Origin: Bifidobacteriaceae bacterium
Lineage (GTDB): Bacteria > Actinomycetota > Actinomycetes > Actinomycetales > WQXJ01
DNA length: 47,749 nucleotides
Direction of reading: 5' to 3'
NCBI GenBank assembly: GCA_031268215.1
Contig: JAIRXP010000030.1
Location: 108,463-156,211, forward strand
Positions within the stretch are counted from its first letter, which is position 1. Each line of letters opens with the position of its first letter. Below, in pieces: positions 1 to 8,939 of the stretch. Both the position numbers and the translations under genes were made by a program. Under the pieces are notes generated by a model. The model saw only the letters and a program-made list of their open reading frames with translations. It had not been told where the DNA came from and ran no database searches.

Positions 1-1
1 C

Positions 2-274
2 CGTGAGGGCTTGTCTAACGCGGGACGTCACGCCAAGGCAGCCTCGGCCACTGTCACGGTCTGTTTGGTCTCTCCCGGCGGGCCGGACGCCCATCCCGGC
101 CAGATCACCGTGGTGGTGGAAGATGACGGCGTTGGGTTGCCGGATGGCCTGGACCGCGAATCTGGCCTGTCCAATCTGGCCGACCGCGCGACCGCCCGGC
201 GCGGCGTCTTCTCCGCTACCCCAGGCATGTCCGGGCGGGGTACCCGGCTGGAGTGGATTGTCCCGCTGACTTAG
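2..274 (+). CDS. Sensor histidine kinase, C-terminal end (partial)
   Basis: The reading frame is open from the window edge to a TAG stop, so only the last 90 residues are present. They form the end of a GHKL ATPase domain. The start reads REGLSNAGRHAKA, the N-box that binds Mg-ATP, followed by VEDDGVGLPDG (G1 box) and GLSNLADRATARRGVFSATP with a final G-x-G-T turn (G2 region). The H-N-x-x-K/R-H-type N-box replaced by R-E-G-L-S-N-A-x-R-H-A is typical of NarX/DevS-like kinases (HisKA_3 family). The sensor and dimerisation domains lie outside the window. Its likely partner is the NarL-type regulator on the opposite strand, whose stop codon lies 16 bases away in tail-to-tail orientation. The stimulus cannot be inferred. 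Confidence 0.85.
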   Translation, partial: REGLSNAGRHAKAASATVTVCLVSPGGPDAHPGQITVVVEDDGVGLPDGLDRESGLSNLADRATARRGVFSATPGMSGRGTRLEWIVPLT

Positions 275-290
275 GGAGTTGGCGGCGGCC

Positions 291-953
291 CTAAGCCCGC
301 CAGGAACTCGATTCCTTAGCCGCCACCCAGGCCGCCACTTGCGTGCGGCGCTGCAGACCCATTTTGGCCAGCAGGGACGTAATGTGGTTCTTAACGGTCT
401 TCTCAGCCACACCAAGCCGCTCGGCGATCTCCCGGTTCGACAGGCCCTCGCCAATCAGGGCGAGCACCTTGTGCTCCGAGGGAGTCAAGTCCGCGGTCGG
501 ATCTTCATGGTCCGCCCGCCGCCGCGTCAAAGTACGCTCATCAAGCAGCGTCCGGCCTTCAGCCACGGCGCGGATCACGTCCGCGATCTCGGCGCCGCGA
601 ACCGACTTAAGCAGGAACGCGGCAGCGCCGGCTTCGAGCGCGGCCGCCAGGGCGTCGTCGTCATCGAATGATGTCAACACCACCGGCCGCGCCGTCGGCG
701 CGGAGGTCTGGAGCTGTTTCATCAAATCGATTCCGGTGCCGTCGGGGAGACGCAAGTCAACCAGTATTACATGGGGGTTGACCAGTACGGCGCGCCGCAG
801 CGCCTCGGCTACAGAGCCGGCCTCCGCGACAACACGCATTCCGTCTGACCGTTCGACTACTTCGGCGATTCCACGGCGGACGACTTCATGGTCATCCACG
901 ATCATGACATTGATCAGGCTGAGTGGTCTGGGTTCTAGGTCACTTCCTTGCAC
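291..953 (-). CDS. Response regulator, NarL/FixJ (LuxR HTH) family
   Basis: Two-domain DNA-binding response regulator of about 220 residues. The receiver domain starts INVMIVDDHEVV, with the acidic pair, the phospho-acceptor Asp in VILVDLRLPDG, the Thr/Ser in VVLTSF and the Lys in FLLKS. The C-terminal LuxR-type helix-turn-helix reads LTPSEHKVLALIGEGLSN then EIAERLGVAEKTVKNH. I chose the GTG at 953. It keeps the whole first beta strand, and a TAGGGT hexamer lies 7 bases upstream, as expected for a leaderless mRNA. Alternatives are the ATG at 905, which would cut the first strand, and a TTG at 986. It resembles DevR/LiaR-type regulators. The partner is probably the convergent kinase at the window start. 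Target genes cannot be seen here. Confidence 0.9.
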   Translation of the reverse strand: MQGSDLEPRPLSLINVMIVDDHEVVRRGIAEVVERSDGMRVVAEAGSVAEALRRAVLVNPHVILVDLRLPDGTGIDLMKQLQTSAPTARPVVLTSFDDDDALAAALEAGAAAFLLKSVRGAEIADVIRAVAEGRTLLDERTLTRRRADHEDPTADLTPSEHKVLALIGEGLSNREIAERLGVAEKTVKNHITSLLAKMGLQRRTQVAAWVAAKESSSWRA

Positions 954-960
954 GCCGCTA

Positions 961-966
961 ACCCTA
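961..966 (-). promoter_or_regulatory. Putative -10 element of the response-regulator gene
   Basis: TAGGGT on the minus strand fits the TANNNT pattern and ends 7 bases before the GTG at 953. No Shine-Dalgarno sequence at a normal distance is convincing, so a leaderless transcript is inferred. No good -35 element is visible. Confidence 0.4.
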
Positions 967-1035
967 GCGTGACCAGGGAAGCTCAACCAAGCAGGAACCG
1001 CCGTGTCGGCAAAATCAAATCAGTTGAAGCGGCTT

Positions 1036-1740
1036 TCATTGGCCTCTGAGGCGCTGATAAGCGTCTTCCGCGGCGCGTTGTTCGGCCAGCTTTTTCGAGG
1101 TTCCTTCGCCCCAGCCCCGTTGCTCGCCGTCCACCAGAACCTTCGCTTCAAACACTCGCGCATGATCAGGCCCAGTGCCCTCAGAACGGTATTCAACCGG
1201 GCTCATGCCAAGGGTGGCGACCAATTCTTGAAGCGAAGTCTTCCAATCCAGGGCCACCCCCAGACTGGCGGCCCGCGCCAGAGTCGGTCCCAACAAACGC
1301 AGAATCACGCCCGCGGCGATATCCAGGCCGTGACACAAGTAAACGGCACCCAACAAAGCCTCAAGAGTGTCAGACAAAATGGAATCCTTGCCCGCTCCTC
1401 CGGTGGTGGTTTCGCCTCGCCCCAGCAGGACGTAAGATCCAATGCCGATCTCCCGCGCCACCACGGCCAGGGCCCGTTGGGACACTGAAGCGGCCCGCAT
1501 CTTGGCCAGCTCGCCCTCCGGCAGGCCGGGATGGAAACGGTAAAGGTGCTCGGTCACAACCAGGCCCAGCACCGAATCCCCCAGGAACTCCAACCGTTCG
1601 TTGGTAGGAATCCCGCCGGCCTCATGCGCGAAGGACCGGTGGGTCAGGGCCAGCACCAGTAACTCAGGGTCAATCGTCACCCCAAGGCCGTCCAGCAACT
1701 GCTTGGCCGCCCGGGGCGTGATCGCCGCTGGCCCAGTCAT
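1036..1740 (-). CDS. rnc: Ribonuclease III
   Basis: Double-strand-specific endoribonuclease for rRNA and mRNA processing, 234 residues, the usual family length. The family signature NERLEFLGDSVL lies at residues 47-58. The catalytic acids are Glu51, Asp55, Asp124 and Glu127, the last two in DTLEALLGAVYL. A double-stranded-RNA-binding domain follows from about residue 164 (DWKTSLQELVATLG) to the end, with the KKLAEQRAAEDAY helix. The ATG start lies 19 bases after the rpmF stop. The gene is last in the recG-rsmD-coaD-DUF177-rpmF-rnc series, which is common in actinobacteria. The substrate is inferred from the family. Confidence 0.97.
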   Translation of the reverse strand: MTGPAAITPRAAKQLLDGLGVTIDPELLVLALTHRSFAHEAGGIPTNERLEFLGDSVLGLVVTEHLYRFHPGLPEGELAKMRAASVSQRALAVVAREIGIGSYVLLGRGETTTGGAGKDSILSDTLEALLGAVYLCHGLDIAAGVILRLLGPTLARAASLGVALDWKTSLQELVATLGMSPVEYRSEGTGPDHARVFEAKVLVDGEQRGWGEGTSKKLAEQRAAEDAYQRLRGQ

Positions 1741-1759
1741 GGCTTAGTGACCCTCGGGG

Positions 1760-1954
1760 TCAGTCCGCGAATTCGCTGCGTTCGGCCCGCCCGTACAGAC
1801 GCCCCTTGTAGGTGCCGCAGGTTGGACAGGCCGTATGAGGGCGGGTTGGTGAACCGCAATGCGGGCAGGTGGTCAACGCTGTCGCGCTGGTCTTCCACTG
1901 GGCGCGCCGCGAACGTGTGTTGGCCCGGGAGGTCTTTCGCTTTGGAACGGCCAC
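1760..1954 (-). CDS. rpmF: 50S ribosomal protein L32
   Basis: Small zinc-ribbon protein of the large ribosomal subunit, 64 residues. It starts AVPKRKTSRANTRSRRAQWK, the highly conserved L32 N-terminus that threads into rRNA. Two CxxC pairs (CPHC and CPTC) bind zinc, so this is the zinc-containing form rather than the zinc-independent paralogue. The GTG start follows the DUF177 stop by only two bases (TAA-CC-GTG), and the purine-rich stretch inside the end of the DUF177 gene serves as ribosome-binding site. The DUF177-rpmF pair is conserved widely in bacteria and suggests joint control of 23S rRNA and L32 assembly. Confidence 0.97.
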   Translation of the reverse strand: MAVPKRKTSRANTRSRRAQWKTSATALTTCPHCGSPTRPHTACPTCGTYKGRLYGRAERSEFAD

Positions 1955-1956
1955 GG

Positions 1957-2514
1957 TTAGATCTCTTCTCTTTCGTCTTCCAATATGTCTTGCAGGGCGG
2001 CCCAGCGTGGATCCACCAGCCGGTGACGGTGCTCTGGCTCATCCGCCAGCCGGGCACCACACTCGGAGCAGAGCCCCGGGCAATCCTCCCGGCAGAGCGG
2101 ATTGAACGGTAACGACAATACAACCGCGTCCCTCACCGGGGCGGTCAGGTCAATCGCATCATCAACCACCTGAAGCTGGTCCGGGTCCTCAAGACCCGGC
2201 TCAGCCCGCTCTGGGAATCCGAACAGCTCCTGGAATGTCACCTCAACCGGGGTTGAGACCTCATCCAGGCACCGCCCGCACTCCCCAAACGCCTCAGAGC
2301 GCACGGTCCCGGTGGCCAGCACTCCCTCCAGCACTGATTCAAGCAGCAAGTCGAGCTTGACCGGCTTGCCTGCGGCGATGCTAATCGCCTCGGTACCGAT
2401 TCCTTCTGCCGCCGTGAACTCGACCTTCAACCGCAGGGACGTCCCCGGCCGGCGGCCCAACTGATTGACCGGAACGGTCAATCCAGGCACTGGCGCGGTA
2501 GATGGCTCAAGCAT
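1957..2514 (-). CDS. YceD/DUF177 family protein (23S rRNA accumulation)
   Basis: Member of the DUF177/YceD family, linked in Escherichia coli and plants to 23S rRNA accumulation. About 185 residues. Family features are LGRRPG near the N-terminus, the ECGRCLDEV motif in the middle and a C-terminal Cys cluster, CREDCPGLCSECG, that probably binds a metal. I chose the ATG at 2514. The frame stays open to a TTG at 2532, and a GTG a few codons downstream (P-V-P) is also possible. No clear ribosome-binding site precedes either. It is directly followed by rpmF, which supports a role in large-subunit assembly. Confidence 0.9.
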   Translation of the reverse strand: MLEPSTAPVPGLTVPVNQLGRRPGTSLRLKVEFTAAEGIGTEAISIAAGKPVKLDLLLESVLEGVLATGTVRSEAFGECGRCLDEVSTPVEVTFQELFGFPERAEPGLEDPDQLQVVDDAIDLTAPVRDAVVLSLPFNPLCREDCPGLCSECGARLADEPEHRHRLVDPRWAALQDILEDEREEI

Positions 2515-2582
2515 GTATCTAAGTGGGTTCAAATCCGGTAGAAGTGTCGGCTCCGCCAGACCGGCTGAACCGACCCGCCAGT

Positions 2583-3080
2583 CTAACGCACGTCGCCGCC
2601 CTGCTCAAATGCGTTCATCAGGGCGTCCCGCACAGCGGGCGACACATAGGCGGAGACATCGCCGCCATGTCGGGCCACTTCCTTGACCAACGTACTGGAA
2701 ACATGCCCCCAGGTGGGCGCCGCCGCCAAGAAGACCGTCTCAATTCCGGTCAGTTCCTTGTTCACCAGGGCCATCGGCTCCTCGTGGCCCAGGTCTTGGC
2801 CACCGCGCAGTCCCTTGACTATCGCCACCGCGCCAAGGTCTTGGCAGAATTCGGCCAGTAGGCCGAGCACTGGCGCCACTTCGACGCCCGGCAGGTCCCG
2901 CACACAGGCTTCGATCAGCGCGACGCGCGTAGCGACCGGCAGCAGAGCCTGTTTAGCGCCGTTGACGCCAACCCCCACTACCACCCGGCCAAACAAGGAT
3001 TCCGCTCGCCTGATCACGTCCAGGTGGCCCAGCGTCACCGGGTCAAACGAGCCCGGCACCACCGCCGGCCGCCCGGTCAC
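2583..3080 (-). CDS. coaD: Phosphopantetheine adenylyltransferase
   Basis: Joins ATP and 4'-phosphopantetheine to dephospho-CoA, the penultimate step of coenzyme A synthesis. 165 residues. It begins VVPGSFDPVTLGHLD, the nucleotidyltransferase TxGH motif (Thr16, His19). Lys43 in VGVNGAK, Arg92 in KGLRGG and the ATP-binding SST-LVKEV stretch at about 128-135 are present. The segment usually written DFxYE is DLGHEE here, a modest divergence in the substrate loop. The GTG start overlaps the rsmD stop by four bases (GTGA), an arrangement conserved in many bacteria and indicating coupled translation. Confidence 0.95.
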   Translation of the reverse strand: MTGRPAVVPGSFDPVTLGHLDVIRRAESLFGRVVVGVGVNGAKQALLPVATRVALIEACVRDLPGVEVAPVLGLLAEFCQDLGAVAIVKGLRGGQDLGHEEPMALVNKELTGIETVFLAAAPTWGHVSSTLVKEVARHGGDVSAYVSPAVRDALMNAFEQGGDVR

Positions 3081-3802
3081 GGTCGCCCACCTTCGCTCTG
3101 GGCCGGTCCTCGCCGGGTGTCACCGTCAGCGGCGGCCCGGCCCGCGGGGTGCCCGATGCCGTCCATTTGGCCCCCAGCCCACGCTCGCGCCAGGAACAGA
3201 GTGGTGTCACCATACTTGCGCATGCCTACATTGTCCCAGCCGGCCGGCCAGACCAGCGCCGGTGAACGGGCCGAGCGCTCGACCGCTACCCAGGCGCGGT
3301 GGGCCAGCCACCCTGGGCCGGCCTCAGCGGGCCCGCCTGGGGGGTCACCGCCCGCCGACCGGGCGGGCCGGGCCAATGCCGCCAGAACGGCGCTGACGGA
3401 CGCGGAGGGCAGGTCGTAGGGCGGGTCAACGAAGACCAGGCCGAACGGCGCGCCATCCGGAGCCGGGCGGGACGCCAGCACCTCGGCCCGGGCGTTCACC
3501 GCTCGCAGGCCAGCGCCTAGCCCCAAGGCGGCAGCGTTAGCACGTATGACCCGGACCGCCGCCGGGGCGGAATCGACCGCCACCGCGGTGGCGGCGCCTC
3601 GGCTCAGGGCCTCCAGCGCGAGCGCCCCCGAACCGGCGTACAGATCCAGTACGGCCTGGCCGCCCCAACCCGTCGGACCGCCCAAGCGGGCCTCCAGCAG
3701 CGCGAAAAGCGCCTCCCGAACGCGGTCCGAAGTTGGCCGGGTGTTTCCCGGCGGGACTTTGAGCACCCGCCCGCCGGCACTGCCAGCCACGATTCTTGGC
3801 AC
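3077..3802 (-). CDS. rsmD: 16S rRNA (guanine-966-N2)-methyltransferase
   Basis: S-adenosylmethionine-dependent enzyme that methylates G966 of 16S rRNA during 30S assembly. Motif I is DLYAGSGALALEAL (53-66) and the catalytic loop is DPPY (126-129). The N-terminal MPRIVAGSAGGRVL is typical of RsmD. At 241 residues it is longer than the usual 180-190. The excess is an insert rich in Gly, Pro and Ala (about 148-165) and a C-terminal tail of about 35 residues after the last beta strand (DTTLFLAR), low in complexity and without a recognised domain. It starts with GTG 7 bases after recG and overlaps coaD by four bases. Confidence 0.95.
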   Translation of the reverse strand: MPRIVAGSAGGRVLKVPPGNTRPTSDRVREALFALLEARLGGPTGWGGQAVLDLYAGSGALALEALSRGAATAVAVDSAPAAVRVIRANAAALGLGAGLRAVNARAEVLASRPAPDGAPFGLVFVDPPYDLPSASVSAVLAALARPARSAGGDPPGGPAEAGPGWLAHRAWVAVERSARSPALVWPAGWDNVGMRKYGDTTLFLARAWAGGQMDGIGHPAGRAAADGDTRRGPAQSEGGRP

Positions 3803-3809
3803 TGTCCGC

Positions 3810-6125
3810 TCAACCCCTTTCCAAGAATTCCTCGCGACCCGCCAGCAGCCCGTCCACGGCCCGCTTCAGGGCCGGATGACCAGCCAGCCCAGGGTCCTGA
3901 CTGATGATCTCTCCGGCAGCCCGGCGGGATTCATCAATCACCTGGTGGTCGCGGGCCAGACGAACCAGTTTCAGTGACGACCGGCCAGATTGCGCTTCAC
4001 CCAGGATTTCGCCTTCCCGCCTGGTTTGAAGGTCAACCTCCGCCAGGGCGAAGCCATCGCGGGTTTGCTCCATGGCCGTCAAACGCCGCGCCGCCACTGT
4101 GTCCGGTTCAGCACTGGACACCAGCAGGCAGATTCCGGGGTCCTGGCCACGGCCAATCCGGCCACGCAACTGGTGTAGTTGGGACAGCCCAAAACGGTCC
4201 GCGTCCAGGACAATCAGGGCAGACGCGGCCGGAATGTCGATCCCCACCTCAATCACCGTGGTGGCGACCAGCACATCCAGTTCGCCCCGCCCGAAGGCCG
4301 CCATGGTCTGGTCTTTGTCCTGGCTGCTCATGCGCCCATGCATGGCGGCCAGCCGCACTCCCGCCAAGGCCGGATCCGCCCGCAGCCGTTCCAAGGTCTG
4401 GCTGACCGCCGCCAGCGGCCGTTTGGCCGCTGGCCCGGGGCCGGCTGCGCCCGCCGTTCGGGGCGGAGCGAAGGCCAGCTGGCCCAGGCCGGCGGCATCT
4501 TCAGCGAACAAGTCCGCACCGGATTCAGGTTCACCCGGCTCAATGGCCGGGCAAACCACGAACCCCCGGCGCCCGGCCGCAACTTCCTCCGCCAGGCGCG
4601 CCCAGACCCGGCCCAGCCAGGCGGGATGCTCCAACGGGTTGACCCAGGTGGTGACCACGTCCGGGCGCCCAGGCGGCGCCTCACCCAGCACGGTGGTTCC
4701 CAGATCACCAAACACGGTCATGGCCACCGTCCGGGGAATTGGGGTGGCCGTCATCACCAGCAGGTGGGGCCGCGACCCGGAGCGGGCCCGCAGGGCGTCT
4801 CGCTGCTCAACCCCGAAACGGTGCTGTTCGTCTACCACAACCAACCCCAGATCATGGAACTTGACGCTGTCTTCGAGCAAAGCGTGGGTGCCGATCACGA
4901 TCTGAGCCTCGCCCATCTCAATCTCATTCAGCAGCGAAACCCTGGCCTTCGGAGCCAGCGCCCCAGTCAACAGCCGGACCGCCGGCCGGGCCTCAGCGGG
5001 GCCCATCCGGCCCAGCAGTTCTTCGATTGTCCGGTAGTGCTGAGCGGCCAAAACCTCAGTTGGCGCCAACAGCGCGGCTTGACCGGCCGAATCCACAACC
5101 TGAAGCATCGCCCTGAGCGCCACAACCGTCTTGCCGGAACCAACGTCCCCCTGCAAGAGCTGGTTCATGGGCCGGTCCAAGGCCAGCAGCCGGGAGAGCT
5201 TATCCCCCGCTTGACGTTGGGCTGACGTCAGATCAAAAGGCAAGGCCTCATCGAGGCGCGCCACCAGCGCGTCGGCGCTGTCCAGGGTAACGCGTGGCCT
5301 GGCGCTGGCCCCGGTCTCAAGCTGATGCCGCCGGCGGGCCAGCCCAGTCTGCAAAATAAAGGCTTCCTCAAACCGGAAGCGGTCCAGCGCCGCCCGCCAT
5401 TCGGCCGGATTGGCGGGGCTATGGACAGACCAGAAGGACTGCCCCAAGGCCGGTAGGTGACGGTCCTCACGGACCGTCCGCGGCAAAGGATCACTGGGCT
5501 GTTCATCCCCCAACGCTTTCAGTGCGGTCTGAATGGCCTTTTGTAGGAGCGGCGATTGGATTCCCGCGATGGCCGGATAGATCGGGATCAGCTTGCCCTC
5601 GAAGCGGGGGTCTGGATCCGCCAAGGCGTCATCCCAGACAACCTCTGGATGGACCAACTGCTGCCGGCCTCGGTAGAGACTAACCTTGCCCGTGAATAAG
5701 CCCATCCGGCCAACCCGGTATTGCTGGGTATAGAAGTCCACCAGGTGCCACTTCTTAAGGAAGAAGGCCAAGGCTAGCTGGCGTGTGCCGTCAGTGATGG
5801 TGACCGCCACCAGCCACTGGGTGCGCTGTTTGATATCGCGGACTGCCACCTCCGCGACCTGGGCGTTGATGGACACCATCTCATCTAGGCGCAGGCCGCT
5901 CATGTCAGTCGGCACCCTCGGGTCGTCGTAGCGCTTAGGGTAATGCCGCAGTAGATCACCGACTGTCTTGATGCCGGCATCCACCAGCTTCTTACTCCCA
6001 CGGCCAATCAGGCGGTCGATCCGCGAATCTAGGAAGGCATCAGCCGGTGCCTGACTTGGCTCCGGCGGGCCAGTGGCGGGGACATGCACGCCTGCCAGGC
6101 TATAACGCCGGACCGACAGCGTCAT
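3810..6125 (-). CDS. recG: ATP-dependent DNA helicase RecG
   Basis: Branch-migration helicase that rescues stalled replication forks and processes recombination intermediates. About 771 residues from the chosen start. It has an N-terminal wedge/OB domain, Walker A GDVGSGKT at about 326-333, a DEQH motif II at about 432-435 with HRFGVEQR, TATPIPRT (motif III) and a C-terminal helicase half containing TTVIEVGIDIP and QLRGRIGRG. I chose the ATG at 6125 because GGGGAGG stands six bases upstream. The frame extends to an ATG at 6221 that lacks a ribosome-binding site. In many actinobacteria a fakA-like DAK2 gene lies between rpmB and recG. Here recG and rpmB are directly divergent. Confidence 0.96.
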   Translation of the reverse strand: MTLSVRRYSLAGVHVPATGPPEPSQAPADAFLDSRIDRLIGRGSKKLVDAGIKTVGDLLRHYPKRYDDPRVPTDMSGLRLDEMVSINAQVAEVAVRDIKQRTQWLVAVTITDGTRQLALAFFLKKWHLVDFYTQQYRVGRMGLFTGKVSLYRGRQQLVHPEVVWDDALADPDPRFEGKLIPIYPAIAGIQSPLLQKAIQTALKALGDEQPSDPLPRTVREDRHLPALGQSFWSVHSPANPAEWRAALDRFRFEEAFILQTGLARRRHQLETGASARPRVTLDSADALVARLDEALPFDLTSAQRQAGDKLSRLLALDRPMNQLLQGDVGSGKTVVALRAMLQVVDSAGQAALLAPTEVLAAQHYRTIEELLGRMGPAEARPAVRLLTGALAPKARVSLLNEIEMGEAQIVIGTHALLEDSVKFHDLGLVVVDEQHRFGVEQRDALRARSGSRPHLLVMTATPIPRTVAMTVFGDLGTTVLGEAPPGRPDVVTTWVNPLEHPAWLGRVWARLAEEVAAGRRGFVVCPAIEPGEPESGADLFAEDAAGLGQLAFAPPRTAGAAGPGPAAKRPLAAVSQTLERLRADPALAGVRLAAMHGRMSSQDKDQTMAAFGRGELDVLVATTVIEVGIDIPAASALIVLDADRFGLSQLHQLRGRIGRGQDPGICLLVSSAEPDTVAARRLTAMEQTRDGFALAEVDLQTRREGEILGEAQSGRSSLKLVRLARDHQVIDESRRAAGEIISQDPGLAGHPALKRAVDGLLAGREEFLERG

Positions 6126-6220
6126 TTCGCCTCCCCGGCCCGCCCGCGGCTCACCGCCCGGCCGCTCGAAGGGCAAGGTGTTGAGCCGCGCCGGCGCCAG
6201 TTGGGCAAGAATGACCGTCA

Positions 6221-6227
6221 TAGGCTA
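6221..6227. promoter_or_regulatory. Putative symmetric -10 between recG and rpmB
   Basis: TAGGCTA contains TAGGCT on the plus strand and TAGCCT on the minus strand, both fitting TANNNT and overlapping by five bases. Predicted transcript starts would lie about 18 bases apart and serve rpmB (plus) and recG (minus). No clear -35 element is visible in either direction, so this rests on the -10 pattern alone. Confidence 0.3.
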
Positions 6228-6290
6228 AGCTGTCCGGGTTGCCTCCGCGCCTGGGCGCGGAACCCTTCCAATACTTTCAGGAGTTTCATC

Positions 6291-6476
6291 GTGGCTGCCA
6301 AGTGCGAAATCTGCGGTAAGAAGCCTGGCTTCGGCTATAGCGTCTCCCACTCGCATCGCCGCACCAAGCGGCGCTGGAATCCCAACATCCAGCGGGTGCG
6401 GGCCAAGGTCAATGGCACGCCCCAGCGTCTCAACGTCTGCACTAGCTGCATCAAAGCCGGCAAAGTCACCCGCTGA
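6291..6476 (+). CDS. rpmB: 50S ribosomal protein L28
   Basis: Large-subunit ribosomal protein of 61 residues. It begins with GTG, ten bases after CAGGAG. The sequence has AAKCEICGKKPGFGYSVSHS, then the basic RRTKRRWNPNIQ segment. CEIC and CTSC form a zinc-binding four-cysteine set, so this is the zinc-containing C+ form of L28, as L32 is in this window. It is a single-gene unit between divergent recG and convergent thiL and ends in a strong terminator. The longer frame that runs upstream from here is not supported, because the L28 N-terminus is at this GTG. Confidence 0.97.
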   Translation: MAAKCEICGKKPGFGYSVSHSHRRTKRRWNPNIQRVRAKVNGTPQRLNVCTSCIKAGKVTR

Positions 6477-6491
6477 CCCGGTTATTCGCCA

Positions 6492-6524
6492 GGCCCGGAT
6501 CCACCCCGGTGGTCCGGGCCTTTT
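6492..6524 (+). terminator. Rho-independent terminator of rpmB
   Basis: A GC-rich stem pairs GGCCCGGA plus CCACC with GGTGG plus TCCGGGCC, with one bulged T and a two-base CC centre, followed by TTTT. It lies 16 bases after the rpmB stop. Confidence 0.85.
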
Positions 6525-6554
6525 GGCGCCCCTCAACCCAACCGCGGGCGCGAA

Positions 6555-7652
6555 TCAGGCGAAATGGTCCCAGCCGCTCTCTTGGGAACGGGCGCCCCTA
6601 AACGTCACACCAGGACCATCCGGGCCCGGCGCCAGAACCTGTCCGATGACGCCCCAACCGTCCGGCAAACTGGCTCCGGCTGGGAAGGTGGCGAGAAACG
6701 CGTGGTCCTCTCCCCCACCCAGGACCCAGTCGCACGGATCACACCCCAGGGCTCGCGCCAGCGGAGCCCAATGCCGCCGGGGGCCGTCCAAGGCCGGGCA
6801 GCCAGGATCGATTGACAGCCTGACGCCACTGGCCACGGCCAACCGGGACGCGTCTTTGCCCAGGCCGTCCGACACGTCCATCATGGCGGTGGCCCCAGCC
6901 AAAGCGGCGTCTTTGCCCAAACCAAGCAGTGGATCCGGGCGCAGGTAGGCGGCTACCGCCGCTTGGGCCAGCCCGTCAGCCAGCCCATCAGTTACCCCAT
7001 CACCAGATCTGTCACCGGCCGCGCCAGCCGTCTGTCCGCCCACAGCGTCCCCCTGGCCGCTGGCCTGGGACTCCAGCCAAGCCAGTCCGCCAGCCGATCC
7101 GCCCAAAGCCCAATGGGCCGGGCCGCCCGGCACCGGCCGCGCGTCGCCAGACACTCCCGGTGCGGCCGCCCCGGTGGCGGACAGGGCCACCGAATCCCCT
7201 ACCTGGGCGCCTCCCCGCGTGACCGCCGGACGGCCCTCCAGATCTCCCAGCGCTGTGCCGCTGGCCACCAGCACTGGCCCGGCCGCGAGGTCCCCGCCAA
7301 CTACCCCGGTTCCCCAATGCCGGCAATAGTCACTCAAGCCGCAGGCGAAATCGCTCGCCCAAGGTCCAGCCAAACGCTCTGGCGGCCCGGCCAGCGCCAC
7401 CACCAGGAACCTGGGTACGGCACCCATGGCGGCGGCATCGGCCAAATTCTGGGCTGCCAGGCGCCACCCCACATCAAACCCTGTGGACCAGGCGTCCCGA
7501 AAATGAACTCCATCCAGCAAGATGTCGGTGGTGACCGTCAGCCGGCCATCCGGTGCTGCCACCACCGCCGAATCGTCACCCGGCCCGAGCAGCGTGCCCA
7601 CCCCCTGGGGAAGATCCCGAGTGAGAGCCCTGACCAGCGAATCCTCATTCAC
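6555..7652 (-). CDS. thiL: Thiamine-monophosphate kinase
   Basis: ATP-dependent kinase making thiamine diphosphate, the last step of the cofactor pathway. It has the family markers GPGDDSAVV, TTDILLDGVHF, the NLADAAAMGA helix, GGDLAAG, MMDVSDGLGKD and the C-terminal GGGEDHAFLATFP. A segment of about 70 residues before the YLRPDPLLGLG stretch is rich in Gly, Ala, Ser and Gln and is clearly longer than in ordinary ThiL. It looks like a low-complexity insert in a surface loop. I chose the GTG at 7652, 7 bases after the ddl stop. A TTG at 7697 would overlap ddl by 38 bases. Neither has a good ribosome-binding site. Transcription is probably from ddl. Confidence 0.93.
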   Translation of the reverse strand: MNEDSLVRALTRDLPQGVGTLLGPGDDSAVVAAPDGRLTVTTDILLDGVHFRDAWSTGFDVGWRLAAQNLADAAAMGAVPRFLVVALAGPPERLAGPWASDFACGLSDYCRHWGTGVVGGDLAAGPVLVASGTALGDLEGRPAVTRGGAQVGDSVALSATGAAAPGVSGDARPVPGGPAHWALGGSAGGLAWLESQASGQGDAVGGQTAGAAGDRSGDGVTDGLADGLAQAAVAAYLRPDPLLGLGKDAALAGATAMMDVSDGLGKDASRLAVASGVRLSIDPGCPALDGPRRHWAPLARALGCDPCDWVLGGGEDHAFLATFPAGASLPDGWGVIGQVLAPGPDGPGVTFRGARSQESGWDHFA

Positions 7653-7659
7653 GGCCAGA

Positions 7660-8787
<1,128 letters not shown>

Positions 8788-8834
8788 CGCTGTTAAGGCT
8801 ACCGGGTACACGCCCGCACCGAACTCACATTGGT

Positions 8835-8854
8835 GAACCGGATTGTTCCGGTTC
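8835..8854. repeat. Perfect 8-bp inverted repeat between clpP2 and ddl
   Basis: GAACCGGA and TCCGGTTC are separated by four bases (TTGT). It lies in the 152-base gap downstream of clpP2 and upstream of ddl, both on the minus strand. No T-run follows, so it could be a weak terminator, a processing site or an operator for ddl. Confidence 0.4.
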
Positions 8855-8939
8855 AGGTTCCCCCGGGGCGGCTCCCGGCGGTGCGGGGAAAAGCCCGATC
8901 CTAGCGGCGGTCAGCGGCACGAATCGGCTGAATACCGCG

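Noticed and set aside
2518..2545. GGGTTCAAATCC stretch resembling a tRNA T-loop
   Set aside because: The flanking bases do not pair as a T-stem, there is no acceptor, D or anticodon arm, and it lies at the start of the DUF177 gene.
4179..5225. 348-codon frame antisense to recG
   Set aside because: Shadow frame; all helicase motifs are on the other strand.
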